From NCBI GenBank assembly GCA_028749115.1, contig JAQURD010000011.1, positions 1-64,000 on the forward strand: DNA of 64,000 nt, written 5' to 3'. The number at the start of each line of letters is the position of its first letter. Position 1 is the stretch's first letter. The translations under genes and the position numbers were made by a program. A model generated the notes under the pieces. That model was given only the letters and a program-made list of their open reading frames with translations. It had not been told where the DNA came from and searched no databases. This DNA comes from Acidobacteriota bacterium. GTDB taxonomy: Bacteria > Acidobacteriota > Aminicenantia > Aminicenantales > Saccharicenantaceae. Below, in pieces: positions 33,938 through 44,491 of this stretch.

Positions 33938-34717
33938 CTAACCTTCTTTTGAACGGCTGGCTTCCCTGACTATCTCCAGAAAGGACTCAGCCTTAAGGGA
34001 AGCCCCGCCCACTAAAAATCCATCTACATCTTTTTCTTTTATCAAGGAAAAGGCATTGGCCGGTTTAACCGACCCGCCGTAAAGGATTATAGCACAGGCT
34101 GACACATTTTTTCCATACCTGCTGGCAATTAACTGCCGGATGTAATTGTGAACTTCTTCTGCCTGTTCGGGGGTAGCATTCTGTCCTGTTCCAATCGCCC
34201 AGATCGGCTCATAAGCCAGAATGACCATCCGGAATTCTTCCTCAGGCAAGTTGAACAGGCCATTTTCTAACTGGCTTTTTATTTTGTTGAGTGTCTGTCC
34301 ATTTTTCCTGTCTTCAAGATTTTCTCCGATACAGACGATCGGCCTGAGTTCATGCTGCCGGGCAGCCTGAACTTTTTTCCGCACCATCTCATCTGTTTCG
34401 CCAAAAAATTGCCTTCTCTCTGAATGGCCGACAAGGACAAAATCACAGCCGGCTTCTCTTAACTGGATGGCAGAAATTTCACCGGTAAAGGCGCCTTCTT
34501 CTTCCCAGAAAAGATCCTGTCCACCGACCAGAATCCCACTTTTGCTGACTGTTTTCTTTACTTCCTGAATAGCCGTGAATGGCGGTATCAGAATAATCGT
34601 CGCCAGGCTTGGTGCCGGGGCCTGCTTCACCACCTCGGCTGCTAAATTTCTGGCCTCACTTATCGTTTTGTACATTTTCCAGTTGCCAGCTACCACTGGT
34701 CTGACCAAATCTTTCAT
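33938..34717 (-). CDS. tpiA: Triosephosphate isomerase
   Basis: A 259-residue TIM barrel. The catalytic Lys is in AGNWKMYK, the His in VLVGHSERR, and the catalytic Glu in [12 protein letters not shown], followed by the phosphate-binding loop LYGGSVKP and GGASL. It interconverts dihydroxyacetone phosphate and glyceraldehyde 3-phosphate. It is the third gene of gap-pgk-tpiA-secG, 17 bases after pgk. Confidence 0.96.
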   Translation of the reverse strand: MKDLVRPVVAGNWKMYKTISEARNLAAEVVKQAPAPSLATIILIPPFTAIQEVKKTVSKSGILVGGQDLFWEEEGAFTGEISAIQLREAGCDFVLVGHSERRQFFGETDEMVRKKVQAARQHELRPIVCIGENLEDRKNGQTLNKIKSQLENGLFNLPEEEFRMVILAYEPIWAIGTGQNATPEQAEEVHNYIRQLIASRYGKNVSACAIILYGGSVKPANAFSLIKEKDVDGFLVGGASLKAESFLEIVREASRSKEG

Positions 34718-34734
34718 TGACTTGACTCCATTTA

Positions 34735-35913
34735 TTATTTTAGGGCCTCAATACCCGGCAATGTTCCATAAGCGATGAATTCAAGCGAAGCTCCGCCGCC
34801 GGTTGAAATATGGCTGATGCGGTCAGCAACACCGGCTTGATGAATAGCAGCAATTGAATCACCGCCACCAACCACAGAAAAGGCAGATGAACTGGCTACG
34901 GCTCTAGCAATTTCCACTGTCCCTGACGAAAAGGCTTTGACTTCGAAAACGCCAAGCGGACCGTTCCAGAAAATAGTCCTTGCTGATTTTATATATTTTT
35001 CGTATTCAGCTATGGTCTTAGGCCCAATATCAACAGCCATGAGATTATCAGGTAACGGGTAAGAATCAGCTACCATCTCTATTTCCTGGCTGTCAAGTGA
35101 GGAGGTCAGGACATGGTCCAGAGGCAGAATGATTTTTACACCGTTATCTTCAGCCTTTTTCATAATGCTATCTGCTATCTTCAGCTTATCTTCTTCTACT
35201 AATGATTGGCCGACTCCCTTGCCCTGAGCTTTAAGGAAGGTATAAGCCATAGCCCCACCAATGAGCAGAACATCAGCTTTATTGACCAGGCTTTCCAGAA
35301 CAGGAATCTTATCTTCGATTTTCGCTCCGCCCAGAATAGCCACATAAGGTTTTTCAGGGTGATGAGTTATCCGGCTGAGATGCTCAACTTCTTTCTTCAG
35401 CAGGAAGCCGGCCGCCTTTTCCGGGATATAAGCAGTGATTCCAACGACCGAAGCATGAGCCCGGTGGCAGGAGCCAAAAGCATCATTGACAAAGACCTGG
35501 CAACCAGCGGCCAGCTTTTTAGAAAAATCAGCCTCGTTGTCTGTTTCCTGATTGTAGAATCTGACATTTTCCAGAAGGAGCAATTCTCCTTCCTTTAGAC
35601 TGGTTTTCAGCCGGTCAACCTCCGGGCCGATGACATCGGGAGCCATGATGACAGTTGTTCCTGGCAGCATTTCCCGCAGGCGCTCAGCTACTGGTTTCAG
35701 GCTCATTTTTGGGTTGAACTGGCCTTTTGGCCTGCCCAGATGGGAAGCTACAACCAGGCGGGCGCCATTTTCCAGTAAATATTTGATAGTCGGCAGAGAA
35801 GCCTTAATTCTGGTCTCGTCTCTGATCTTCAGGTTTTCATCCAGTGGAACGTTGAAGTCCACACGGAGAAAAACAAGCTGTCCCTTGACTTTTATCTCTT
35901 CGGTAAATTTCAT
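34735..35913 (-). CDS. pgk: Phosphoglycerate kinase
   Basis: The protein has 392 residues. N-terminal RVDFNVPLD and the basic substrate site SHLGRPKGQ, NDAFGSCHRAHASV, and C-terminal nucleotide site ILGGAKIEDK with GGGDSIAA are all present. It transfers phosphate from 1,3-bisphosphoglycerate to ADP. The ATG is preceded by GGAGGAAATA. It lies 18 bases after gap in the same operon. Confidence 0.96.
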   Translation of the reverse strand: MKFTEEIKVKGQLVFLRVDFNVPLDENLKIRDETRIKASLPTIKYLLENGARLVVASHLGRPKGQFNPKMSLKPVAERLREMLPGTTVIMAPDVIGPEVDRLKTSLKEGELLLLENVRFYNQETDNEADFSKKLAAGCQVFVNDAFGSCHRAHASVVGITAYIPEKAAGFLLKKEVEHLSRITHHPEKPYVAILGGAKIEDKIPVLESLVNKADVLLIGGAMAYTFLKAQGKGVGQSLVEEDKLKIADSIMKKAEDNGVKIILPLDHVLTSSLDSQEIEMVADSYPLPDNLMAVDIGPKTIAEYEKYIKSARTIFWNGPLGVFEVKAFSSGTVEIARAVASSSAFSVVGGGDSIAAIHQAGVADRISHISTGGGASLEFIAYGTLPGIEALK

Positions 35914-35931
35914 TATTTCCTCCGGTTTCAG

Positions 35932-37016
<1,085 letters not shown>

Positions 37017-37098
37017 GGTTTGAGCGGATTTTAAATTATCAACTTATCTGCCCGGTGATTTTATGATAAAATTTTTCTCCGGGAAAAAGAGGTTGGCC

Positions 37099-38679
37099 AT
37101 GAAAGTTCTGACTGCCAGACAAATGAGAGAGATTGACCGCCAGGCCATTGATGGCCTGGGCTTGCCCGGTCTGGTGTTGATGGAAAATGCCGGGCGGGAA
37201 GTAGCTAATCTTGTCAGAAATGGATTGGGGATTGAATCAGGCTGTCCGGTTTTGATTATTGCCGGGAAAGGTAATAACGGGGGAGATGGCTTCGTGGCAG
37301 CCCGGCATCTTTTTAATAACGGCATTAATTGCCGGGTGCTTCTTCTTGGACGGGAAGAAGAGGTCAAAGGCGATGCCCTGGTCAATCTCACCCTGGCCAG
37401 AAAAATTGGCATAGAAATTATAGCTGTCCCGACACTGGCTTTGTGGGCCAGGTACCGCCATCTTTTAAAGGAAGCTCCGGTCATTATAGACGCCATCTTT
37501 GGCACTGGACTCTCCACTCCACTTGCTGACCTGTTTGCCCGGGTGGTTGAAGATGTCAATAATTCCGGGGCGCTGGTCGTGGCCATTGATATTCCGTCGG
37601 GGCTGTCCGCTGATACTTTTGAACTTATTGGCCCGGCAGTTAAAGCTGATTTTACTGTGACTATGGCTGCTCCCAAGATTGCCCACATTTTTCCGCCAGC
37701 GGAAGATTATGCTGGTGAACTATATGTAGCTGATATCGGTTTCCCGCCATCTCTTTTTGAGAGACCGGATTTTTCTATTGAACTGGCTGAAATTGATTCT
37801 CTCCGGCCATATTTTCAACCGAGAGAGAAAAACACTCATAAGGGCAATTACGGGCATTTACTGCTTCTGGCCGGTTCTTATGGAAAAACTGGGGCAGCCG
37901 CTATGGCTGGAAAAGCTGCACTGAAGATGGGAGCTGGACTGGTCACTGTGGCCACAGCCGATAGCTGCCTGCCCATTATCGCCAGAATGATGCCTGAATT
38001 GATGACTGAGCCGTTGCCAGAAACCAGTTCCCGGACAGTCTCTGACCGGGCATTAAGCCGGCTACTGGAGCTTCTTTCCGGGAAAGATGCTTTGCTTCTT
38101 GGCCCTGGCCTTTCTACTCATCCCGAGACAACTTCCCTGGTTCTAAATTTATTAGACCGGGTTAAAAAAACCAGGATGCCAGTCATAATTGATGCTGATG
38201 GTCTCAACATTATTTCTTCCAGGCGTAAAATTTTGTCCTTGCTCCCTGAAAAAACAGTTCTGACTCCTCATCCAGGTGAATTTTCCAGGTTGTCTGGAAT
38301 TTCCACTGAAGAAGCTCTCCGTCGCCGGCTGGAAGTTATCCCCGAATTTGCCCGAAAATACAGAGTCCATGTGGTCTTTAAGGGTTATAAATCCCTGACG
38401 GTTTCGCCTGCAGGGAAAGTAATAGTTAATCCTACAGGCAATCCTGGTATGGCTTCCGGCGGGAGCGGTGATGTCCTCTCCGGCTTTATTGCCGGCGAGG
38501 CACTGCAAACCAGGGATCTTACCCAGGCGGTAGTCAATGCCGTCTTTATTCATGGTCTGGCCGGTGATTTAGCAGCCGGGGAAATAGGTGAGAGATGTCT
38601 TCTGGCCACAGATTTAATCCGCTATTTGCCCAGGGCCGTTTCCTTTGTCGCCCGCAGTGGGAAAGATGATGAAAGTTGA
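37099..38679 (+). CDS. nnr: Bifunctional NAD(P)H-hydrate epimerase/dehydratase
   Basis: About 526 residues from MKVLTARQMREIDRQ (AAGAGG upstream). The N-terminal epimerase half has LMENAGREVA and IAGKGNNGGDGFVAARHL; the C-terminal ribokinase-like dehydratase half has GPGLSTHPET, TPHPGEFSRLSG, VFKGYKSLT and NPGMASGGSGDVLSG. Together they repair NAD(P)H hydrates: the epimerase converts R to S forms and the dehydratase restores NAD(P)H using ADP or ATP. The stop overlaps the tsaE start by 11 bases. Confidence 0.93.
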   Translation: MKVLTARQMREIDRQAIDGLGLPGLVLMENAGREVANLVRNGLGIESGCPVLIIAGKGNNGGDGFVAARHLFNNGINCRVLLLGREEEVKGDALVNLTLARKIGIEIIAVPTLALWARYRHLLKEAPVIIDAIFGTGLSTPLADLFARVVEDVNNSGALVVAIDIPSGLSADTFELIGPAVKADFTVTMAAPKIAHIFPPAEDYAGELYVADIGFPPSLFERPDFSIELAEIDSLRPYFQPREKNTHKGNYGHLLLLAGSYGKTGAAAMAGKAALKMGAGLVTVATADSCLPIIARMMPELMTEPLPETSSRTVSDRALSRLLELLSGKDALLLGPGLSTHPETTSLVLNLLDRVKKTRMPVIIDADGLNIISSRRKILSLLPEKTVLTPHPGEFSRLSGISTEEALRRRLEVIPEFARKYRVHVVFKGYKSLTVSPAGKVIVNPTGNPGMASGGSGDVLSGFIAGEALQTRDLTQAVVNAVFIHGLAGDLAAGEIGERCLLATDLIRYLPRAVSFVARSGKDDES

Positions 38680-39154
38680 ATCTCCTGATTTAACATTTAT
38701 TACTGCTTCGCCAGAAGAGACTTTTGAACTGGCTAAAAAACTTGGGAAAGCTCTGGAGGGAAATGAGGTCATCTTATTGATTGGCGAGCTGGGCGCTGGG
38801 AAAACTCTTTTTGTGCGCGGGCTGGCTGCCGGATTGGGTGTCAGTGATGAAACTTATGTTTGCAGCCCTTCCTTTACTCTAATTAATATTTATGAGGGGC
38901 GCGTGCCTCTTTATCATCTGGACCTTTACCGGCTAGAAAAGGCGGAAGAAATGACTGAACTTGGCCTTGAAGATTTATTGGGTAACGGCGTACTGGCCAT
39001 TGAATGGGCAGAAAAATTACCCTTTGAAATTAAAGGAGTTAAGCTGATTAAAATAATCATAGAAGTACCTGGCAAAAACCGGCGTAAGATAAAAGTTTCA
39101 GGCTCGAGGGTCCAGCTTGATTTTGTGTCAGAAAAAAAGGATAGTAAAAATTAA
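38669..39154 (+). CDS. tsaE: TsaE, tRNA threonylcarbamoyladenosine biosynthesis ATPase
   Basis: About 161 residues from MKVESPDLTF; a GGGA lies six bases upstream of the ATG. Walker A is GELGAGKTLFVRGLAAGLG, followed by SPSFTLINIY and YHLDLYRL.KAEE and the terminal ALAIEWAEKL-like motif (VLAIEWAEKLP). It acts with TsaB/TsaC/TsaD in making t6A37 of tRNA. It overlaps the nnr stop, suggesting coupling. Confidence 0.92.
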   Translation: MKVESPDLTFITASPEETFELAKKLGKALEGNEVILLIGELGAGKTLFVRGLAAGLGVSDETYVCSPSFTLINIYEGRVPLYHLDLYRLEKAEEMTELGLEDLLGNGVLAIEWAEKLPFEIKGVKLIKIIIEVPGKNRRKIKVSGSRVQLDFVSEKKDSKN

Positions 39155-39272
39155 GCCGGCAAAGGTAAGCTGAAGGTAACTTAAAAAGCTTTACTTAAGC
39201 TTAAATAGTTGGATGAGGAGGATCAGGAGGAAATCGTTCGATAAAAAATCTTTGAGCGAAAGGACAGGCTAA

Positions 39273-39800
39273 ATGATAGACCTCAAATCAATGATTGTTG
39301 ATGTGCCCGACTTTCCTAAGGAAGGAGTAATTTTTAAGGATCTGACACCGGTCATTCAGGACCGGCAGGCCTTCAATCAGGCCATTGATGAACTGGCAGC
39401 TATCGCCAGGAAATATTCGCCTGACAGGATTGCTGCCATAGAATCGCGAGGCTTTATTTTTGGAGCCGCTCTGGCCCGGGAGCTCAGGCTTGGTTTCAGC
39501 CTGATCAGGAAAAAAGGCAAACTACCCAGGCAGACGATTACTATTCTGGCTCCCAATGAGTATGCGGTCGAATATTTTGAGGCTCACCTTGATAGCATCA
39601 AGCCAGATGAAAAGGTCATTATTGTCGATGATCTGATTGCTACTGGCTCTTCCGGCATCAGTGCCATTAAGCTGGTTCAGCAGTTAGGGGGAAAAGTGGT
39701 GGCTTTTGAAGCGCTGGTGGAATTGACTTCACTGGAGGGAGTTAGCCGGATGCAGGAAACTCATCCGGCAGTGCCTGTTCTCAGCTTGATTAAATTTTAA
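39273..39800 (+). CDS. apt: Adenine phosphoribosyltransferase
   Basis: The protein has 175 residues. N-terminal DVPDFPKEGVIFKDLTPVI, and PRPP-binding motif VIIVDDLIATGSSGISA, are diagnostic. It salvages adenine with PRPP to AMP. It precedes the NCS2 permease gene in the same direction, which would bring in purine bases. The ATG is preceded by AAAGGAC. Confidence 0.94.
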   Translation: MIDLKSMIVDVPDFPKEGVIFKDLTPVIQDRQAFNQAIDELAAIARKYSPDRIAAIESRGFIFGAALARELRLGFSLIRKKGKLPRQTITILAPNEYAVEYFEAHLDSIKPDEKVIIVDDLIATGSSGISAIKLVQQLGGKVVAFEALVELTSLEGVSRMQETHPAVPVLSLIKF

Positions 39801-39902
39801 AGGTTGTCCGATAAAATAAAATAGAAACTAACAGGCTAAGATTCAATTGTGAGGTCAGTAGAACTGGCTGAAAGTTTCTAGTGGTGAAAGGAGACAGGGA
39901 GA

Positions 39903-41228
39903 ATGAAATCCTGGTTTGAAAGGACTTTTCACCTGCTGGAAAACCAGACCGACTTCAAAACAGAATTCCTGGGTGGCCTGACCACCTTCATGACCATGTC
40001 TTATATTATTTTTGTCCAGCCGGCTATCCTGGGGGAGACCGGTATGAATACAGGAGCAGTCATGGTGGCCACCTGTTTAGCCAGTGCTTTGGCTACCCTG
40101 CTGACCGGGCTGCTATCTAATTACCCCATTGCTCAGGCGCCGGCTATGGGTCATAACGTTTTTTTTGCCGTCACCGTCTGTGGCTTAATGGGTTATTCCT
40201 GGCAGGTGGCTCTTGGAGCGAATTTTATATCCGGTTGTATCTTTACCTTCCTGGCCTTGATAGGCGTTGCCGGTAAGCTCGTCGATATTGTCCCGGAGTC
40301 TTTGAAACAGGCTATTGCTGCGGGCATTGGCCTGCTGATTGCTCTGGTTGGGCTTGAATATGCTGGTATCATTGTGGCTACTCCCGGAGTGTTCATTGGG
40401 CTCGGCCATCTGGGCAGCCGGCCGGTTATTGTCGCTCTTTTCGGACTGGTAATTATAGCTATCCTCATGACGAGGCGGATTCCAGGCGCGTTACTCTGGG
40501 GCATTCTGTCTTCTGCCCTTTTCGGGCTGGCCCTGGGCGTCGTTAAATTCCATGGCGTGTTTTCTGCCCCGCCTTCTCTTTCCCCGACGCTTTTAAAATT
40601 GGATATAAGCAGCGCTTTGAAGGGTGGTCTGATACCGATTATTTTTGTCTTTTTCTTTCTTGATGTTTTTGATACTGTCGGGACACTGGTTGGTGTCTGC
40701 AGCCCGGCTGGTTTCTTCAAAAATAAAAAGCTTCCCCGCGCCAACCAGTCTATGCTGGCTGATGCCATAGGCACAGTTACCGGAACCTTACTCGGAACTT
40801 CTACGGTCGGCAGCTATGTGGAAAGCTCAACTGGTATTGCCCAGGGAGCCCGAACCGGCCTGGCTAATGTTTTTACTTCTCTTTTCTTTTTAGCGGCTTT
40901 ATTCTTCAGTCCGCTGGCCGAAATGATCGGCGGCAGCTATGTAGATAATGGCCAGGTCCTGCGTCCGGTGATTGCCCCGGCACTTATCATTGTCGGTTTT
41001 ATGATGATGAAGGCCGTCACCAGAATAGACTGGCAAGATGTAACCGAAGCTATACCGGCCTTTTTGGCCCTGGTCGTTACACCTCTGTCGGTCAGCATTA
41101 CTGATGGCCTGGCCTTCGGGTTTATAAGTTATTCCCTGCTAAAAGTTTTTAAAGGAGAGGGAAGAAAGGTTCACTGGCTCGTATATATTATTTCTTTATT
41201 GCTTCTGGTGCGTTATTTTTTAGATTAA
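39903..41228 (+). CDS. NCS2-family purine permease
   Basis: A 441-residue membrane protein with 12-14 helices. It matches the AzgA/guanine-hypoxanthine subfamily: the N-terminal FERTFHL...TEFLGGLTTFMTMSYIIFVQPAIL, PAMGHNVFFA, and the C-terminal blocks FDTVGTLVGVCSPAG and TGTLLGTSTVGSYVESSTGI. It is a proton-coupled purine base importer in family members. AAAGGAGA precedes the ATG. The intergenic stretch to apt (about 100 bases) shows no purine-riboswitch consensus. Confidence 0.92.
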   Translation: MKSWFERTFHLLENQTDFKTEFLGGLTTFMTMSYIIFVQPAILGETGMNTGAVMVATCLASALATLLTGLLSNYPIAQAPAMGHNVFFAVTVCGLMGYSWQVALGANFISGCIFTFLALIGVAGKLVDIVPESLKQAIAAGIGLLIALVGLEYAGIIVATPGVFIGLGHLGSRPVIVALFGLVIIAILMTRRIPGALLWGILSSALFGLALGVVKFHGVFSAPPSLSPTLLKLDISSALKGGLIPIIFVFFFLDVFDTVGTLVGVCSPAGFFKNKKLPRANQSMLADAIGTVTGTLLGTSTVGSYVESSTGIAQGARTGLANVFTSLFFLAALFFSPLAEMIGGSYVDNGQVLRPVIAPALIIVGFMMMKAVTRIDWQDVTEAIPAFLALVVTPLSVSITDGLAFGFISYSLLKVFKGEGRKVHWLVYIISLLLLVRYFLD

Positions 41229-41387
41229 TGTAAACCTGGTGGTAAAAGACGGCTGTCTCCATTCCGTTTGGGAGACGGGCTGAAGGCTTTGTTGCCGGCT
41301 ATTGATGGTTGCCTTATTTATTGCGTCTATAACAGGTTGAAAAAATAACCTGGCTGATTATCATAGAATTTAATGAAGGCATCTAAA
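41229..41387. other. Intergenic stretch with an inverted repeat
   Basis: GTCTCC and GGAGAC near 41254-41275 form a six-base stem with a loop of about ten bases, not followed by a convincing T-run. It could be a weak terminator of the permease gene. Confidence 0.35.
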
Positions 41388-43160
41388 ATGAAGCTAAAAG
41401 ACAGGTGGAAAAACTTAATTCCTATTATATTAGTAGTATTTATGGCTGGTTGTCTGAGTACCGTTAAACCGGCCAGGGAAGCTGGCTGGTCAGCCGGTCA
41501 GCAAAAATGGGTAGAAAAGACGATCAGAAAGATGAGCCTGGAGGAAAAAATCGGCCAGCTAGTGGTGGCCCGATATCACGGGGAATTTTATAACCGCCAG
41601 GATGAAGACTTTAAGCAACTGGAAAGCCTGGTGCGTGATTACCATCTGGGCGGATTGATTCTGGCCGGAGGGGAGGCACTGGAGACAGCTTACATCACTA
41701 ACCATTTTCAGCAGCTGGCTAAAGTCCCTCTCCTTATTGCTTCCGATCTGGAGAGAGGAACTGGTAATCAGGTGACCGGGGCCACGCTCTTTCCGCCGCT
41801 TATGGCCCTGGGAGCAGCCGGTTCAGAAAAACTGGCTTATGAGATGGGCCGTATTACTGCTATTGAGGGCCGGGCCCTGGGCATCCATATGACTTATGCG
41901 CCGGTCGTTGATGTTAATATCAACCCGGACAACCCGATCATAAATACCAGATCAGCCGGTGAAGATCCGGAGCTGGTCGCCCGTCTGACTGCCGCTTTTA
42001 TTCGCGGCTGCCAGTCAAATGGTATGATGGCCACAGCCAAGCATTTCCCGGGTCACGGCGATACTGATCAGGATTCCCATAGCCTTCTGCCGGTCATCAG
42101 GGCTGACCTGGAGAGGCTGGAAAAAGTTGAGCTTTATCCGTTTCAAAAGGCTATAGACCAGAGGGTTGAAGCCATAATGACTGCTCATCTTTATGTCCCG
42201 GCTCTTGAACCAGAACCAAATATTCCAGCCACCTTATCGCCGCGCCTTCTGACTGATTTACTCAGAAATAAAATGGGTTTTAAAGGTCTGATCGTTACCG
42301 ATGCTCTTGAGATGGCCGGCATTAGTCGTTATTTTACTCCAGAAGAGGCTGCTTTCCGGGCGCTAAAATCGGGGGTTGACCTTCTTCTTCTGCCGCCGGA
42401 GCCAGTCAAAGTCATCAATTATCTGAAACAAGCTGTTGAACAGGGCGATTTGCCTCTGGCTAAGGTGGAAGAATCTGTGCGCCGGGTACTGGCTGCCAAG
42501 GCCAGGCTGGGCCTCAACCGGAGCTCTTTAGTTTCCCTTGACCGGTTGCCTCTGGTTCTGGGCCAGCCAGAATTTAAGAAGGCAGCCCTGGAGACTTTTG
42601 AGTCAGCCCTGACTCTGATCAGAAATGAAAATAATCTTCTGCCGCTCCGGCCTGGTAAAAAAATAGTTATTCTCTCTTTAAGCAGTGATCCGGGAGATTT
42701 TTATGCCGGGAGAAAATTGGCGGTAGCCCTGACCAGCAGGTTTCCCTCAGCTCAAACTTTTTATGCCGATGGTGATACTGGCCGGGAAAAATTAGAAGAG
42801 GCTTTAACTGCCTGCCGTCAGGCTGAGGTAATTATAGCCGCTCTTTTTTCCAGCCTGCGGGCTGGTAAGGGAAGTGTCGATCTTGAACCGGCTCAGATTG
42901 AGCTTCTTCAGAAAGTTAAAGAAGCTGGGCGGCCAGTTGTAGTTCTTTCTTTTGGCAGCCCTTATTTTATCCGTCATTTACCTCAAGTTGATAGCTACCT
43001 CTGTCTTTACCGCAGTACCCCGGAAACCCAGGAACTGGCAGCCAGGGCTATCTGCGGAGAGATCAGAATTTCCGGCAGGTTGCCTGTTTCCATTCCTGGC
43101 CTTTACCCTTATGGGTATGGACTTACTCTGGAAAAAATAAATGAATGGGAGGAAAAATGA
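41388..43160 (+). CDS. NagZ-type family 3 glycoside hydrolase, lipoprotein
   Basis: About 590 residues from MKLKDRWKN (AAGG eight bases upstream; an earlier in-frame ATG at 41373 also exists). The lipobox is MAGC at the end of the N-terminal helix, so it is a predicted lipoprotein. The GH3 N domain has KHFPGHGDTDQDSH, the NagZ signature, and the nucleophile region IVTDALEMAGI. A GH3 C-terminal domain follows. In Bacillus the homologous lipoprotein releases N-acetylglucosamine from muropeptides. The stop overlaps the start of the aldo/keto reductase gene (ATGA), indicating coupling. Confidence 0.88.
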   Translation: MKLKDRWKNLIPIILVVFMAGCLSTVKPAREAGWSAGQQKWVEKTIRKMSLEEKIGQLVVARYHGEFYNRQDEDFKQLESLVRDYHLGGLILAGGEALETAYITNHFQQLAKVPLLIASDLERGTGNQVTGATLFPPLMALGAAGSEKLAYEMGRITAIEGRALGIHMTYAPVVDVNINPDNPIINTRSAGEDPELVARLTAAFIRGCQSNGMMATAKHFPGHGDTDQDSHSLLPVIRADLERLEKVELYPFQKAIDQRVEAIMTAHLYVPALEPEPNIPATLSPRLLTDLLRNKMGFKGLIVTDALEMAGISRYFTPEEAAFRALKSGVDLLLLPPEPVKVINYLKQAVEQGDLPLAKVEESVRRVLAAKARLGLNRSSLVSLDRLPLVLGQPEFKKAALETFESALTLIRNENNLLPLRPGKKIVILSLSSDPGDFYAGRKLAVALTSRFPSAQTFYADGDTGREKLEEALTACRQAEVIIAALFSSLRAGKGSVDLEPAQIELLQKVKEAGRPVVVLSFGSPYFIRHLPQVDSYLCLYRSTPETQELAARAICGEIRISGRLPVSIPGLYPYGYGLTLEKINEWEEK

Positions 43161-44152
43161 AATATAAAAATTTCGGCCAAACGGGGCTGAAAATTTCAGA
43201 ACTCTGTTTCGGAACGATGTCTTTCGGGGCGGAAGCTGATGAGAAAGCTTCTGCTGAAATGTTTAATCTCTGCCGGGATAAAGGTATTAATATTTTTGAT
43301 TGCGCTGATCTTTATGCCCGCGGCCAGGCAGAAGAAATACTTGGCCGGCTGATTAAAGATTGCCGGGAAGAAGTCATCGTCACCAGCAAAGTTTATTTTC
43401 CAACTGGACCGGATATCAACGCCATGGGAGCCAATCGCCGTCATATTATGTATGCCGTTGAAGGCAGTCTCCGGCGTTTACAGACTGATCGCCTGGATAT
43501 CTATTTTATTCACCGTTTTGATGATATTACTCCGCTCGAAGAAACGCTCAGAGCTCTCGATGATCTTGTGCATCAGGGAAAAATTGTCTATTTAGGCTTG
43601 AGCAATATGGCTGCCTGGCAGATAGAGAAGGCTATCGGGGTTTCCACTCTCTACGGTCTGGCACCGGTGGCCTGCCTTCAGCCGATGTATAATCTGGTCA
43701 AGCGTCAGGCGGAAGTGGAAATTCTACCTATGGCCGAAGTAGAAAAACTTGGAGTCCTGACTTACAGCCCGCTGGCTGGCGGGTTACTTTCCGGTAAGTA
43801 TGGGAAAAATAAACGCCCTCCTTCTGGCCGGCTGCTTGAAAATAAGATTTATCAGACAAGATATCAGGATGAGCTGGCTTTCGAGATAGCGGAAAAATTT
43901 ACAAAATTAGCCAGAGAACGTGGGTATAATCCGGTAAGCCTGGCCGTGGCCTGGGTGGGCGGTCATCCGGCTGTTACGGCCCCAATTGTTGGTGCCAGGA
44001 ATGTCGGTCAGCTAAAAGATATCCTGGCGGCAGCCGAAATAGAAATGACGCCGGAGCTTCACCAGGAAATCTCCAGTCTATCTCCAGAGCCGGCTCCAGC
44101 TACTGACCGCAGTGAAGAAAAAACTGATATTCATTTTCCAATTAGAAAGTAA
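43157..44152 (+). CDS. Aldo/keto reductase
   Basis: About 331 residues starting at ATG 43157 within the ATGA overlap with the preceding gene; GGGAGGA lies just upstream. The catalytic residues are in place: Asp and Tyr in FDCADLYARG, Lys in IVTSKVYF, and His in LDIYFIHRFDD. NADPH-binding residues are near the C-terminus (PIVGARNVGQLKD). It belongs to the AKR family of potassium-channel beta/YajO type; the substrate is unknown. Coupling to a muropeptide hydrolase suggests a carbohydrate-derived substrate, as inference only. Confidence 0.9.
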   Translation: MKYKNFGQTGLKISELCFGTMSFGAEADEKASAEMFNLCRDKGINIFDCADLYARGQAEEILGRLIKDCREEVIVTSKVYFPTGPDINAMGANRRHIMYAVEGSLRRLQTDRLDIYFIHRFDDITPLEETLRALDDLVHQGKIVYLGLSNMAAWQIEKAIGVSTLYGLAPVACLQPMYNLVKRQAEVEILPMAEVEKLGVLTYSPLAGGLLSGKYGKNKRPPSGRLLENKIYQTRYQDELAFEIAEKFTKLARERGYNPVSLAVAWVGGHPAVTAPIVGARNVGQLKDILAAAEIEMTPELHQEISSLSPEPAPATDRSEEKTDIHFPIRK

Positions 44153-44318
44153 AAGTTATCTTCCGTCCACTGCGGCTTTTACTCCCCGGGATTATGTTGG
44201 CTGGAACCTGGATGTGCCTGGTGCCTCAGAAGATAAAAATGTAAAAAATCAGATAAACTATAACTTCCTGCTGAGTATTCTGAGTATGGGAAAGGCCTTA
44301 GAAAAAGTTAAAAAGAGC

Positions 44319-44395
44319 TGGGGTGAGTGAGGGGAATCGAACCCCCAACCACTGGATCCACAGTCCAGTGCTCTAACCGTTGAGCTACACTCACC
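44319..44395 (-). tRNA. tRNA-His (anticodon GTG)
   Basis: On the minus strand the extra G(-1) is present before GTGAGTG, which pairs with CACTCAC; discriminator C faces G(-1), the identity element for histidyl-tRNA synthetase. The anticodon stem CTGGA/TCCAG holds loop CTGTGGA with GTG. The T arm GGGGG-TTCGATT-CCCCT is intact. The last three bases read CCA (44321-44319), so CCA appears encoded. T-rich sequence follows. Confidence 0.93.
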
Positions 44396-44410
44396 ACCGG
44401 AAGGATTAGA

Positions 44411-44439
44411 ATTTTCTCATCAAACGAGAGAGTTGTCAA
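44411..44439 (-). promoter_or_regulatory. Promoter of tRNA-His
   Basis: The minus strand reads TTGACA (44439-44434), 17 bases, GAAAAT (44416-44411). The predicted start is about nine bases before the tRNA 5' end. Confidence 0.6.
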
Positions 44440-44491
44440 TAAGTCAGAGCTGAGCCCTAAAGCCCAGGGCTTTGATTGCCAGGTTAACTTT

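Noticed and set aside
39801-39902. Purine riboswitch before the NCS2 permease gene
   Set aside because: Only a partial GTTTCTA match; the conserved core and paired arms are absent.
44112-44330. 72-codon frame overlapping the aldo/keto reductase end and tRNA-His
   Set aside because: It starts with GTG inside a real gene, has no ribosome site and runs into the tRNA-His gene on the other strand. Its composition is not that of a recognised protein.
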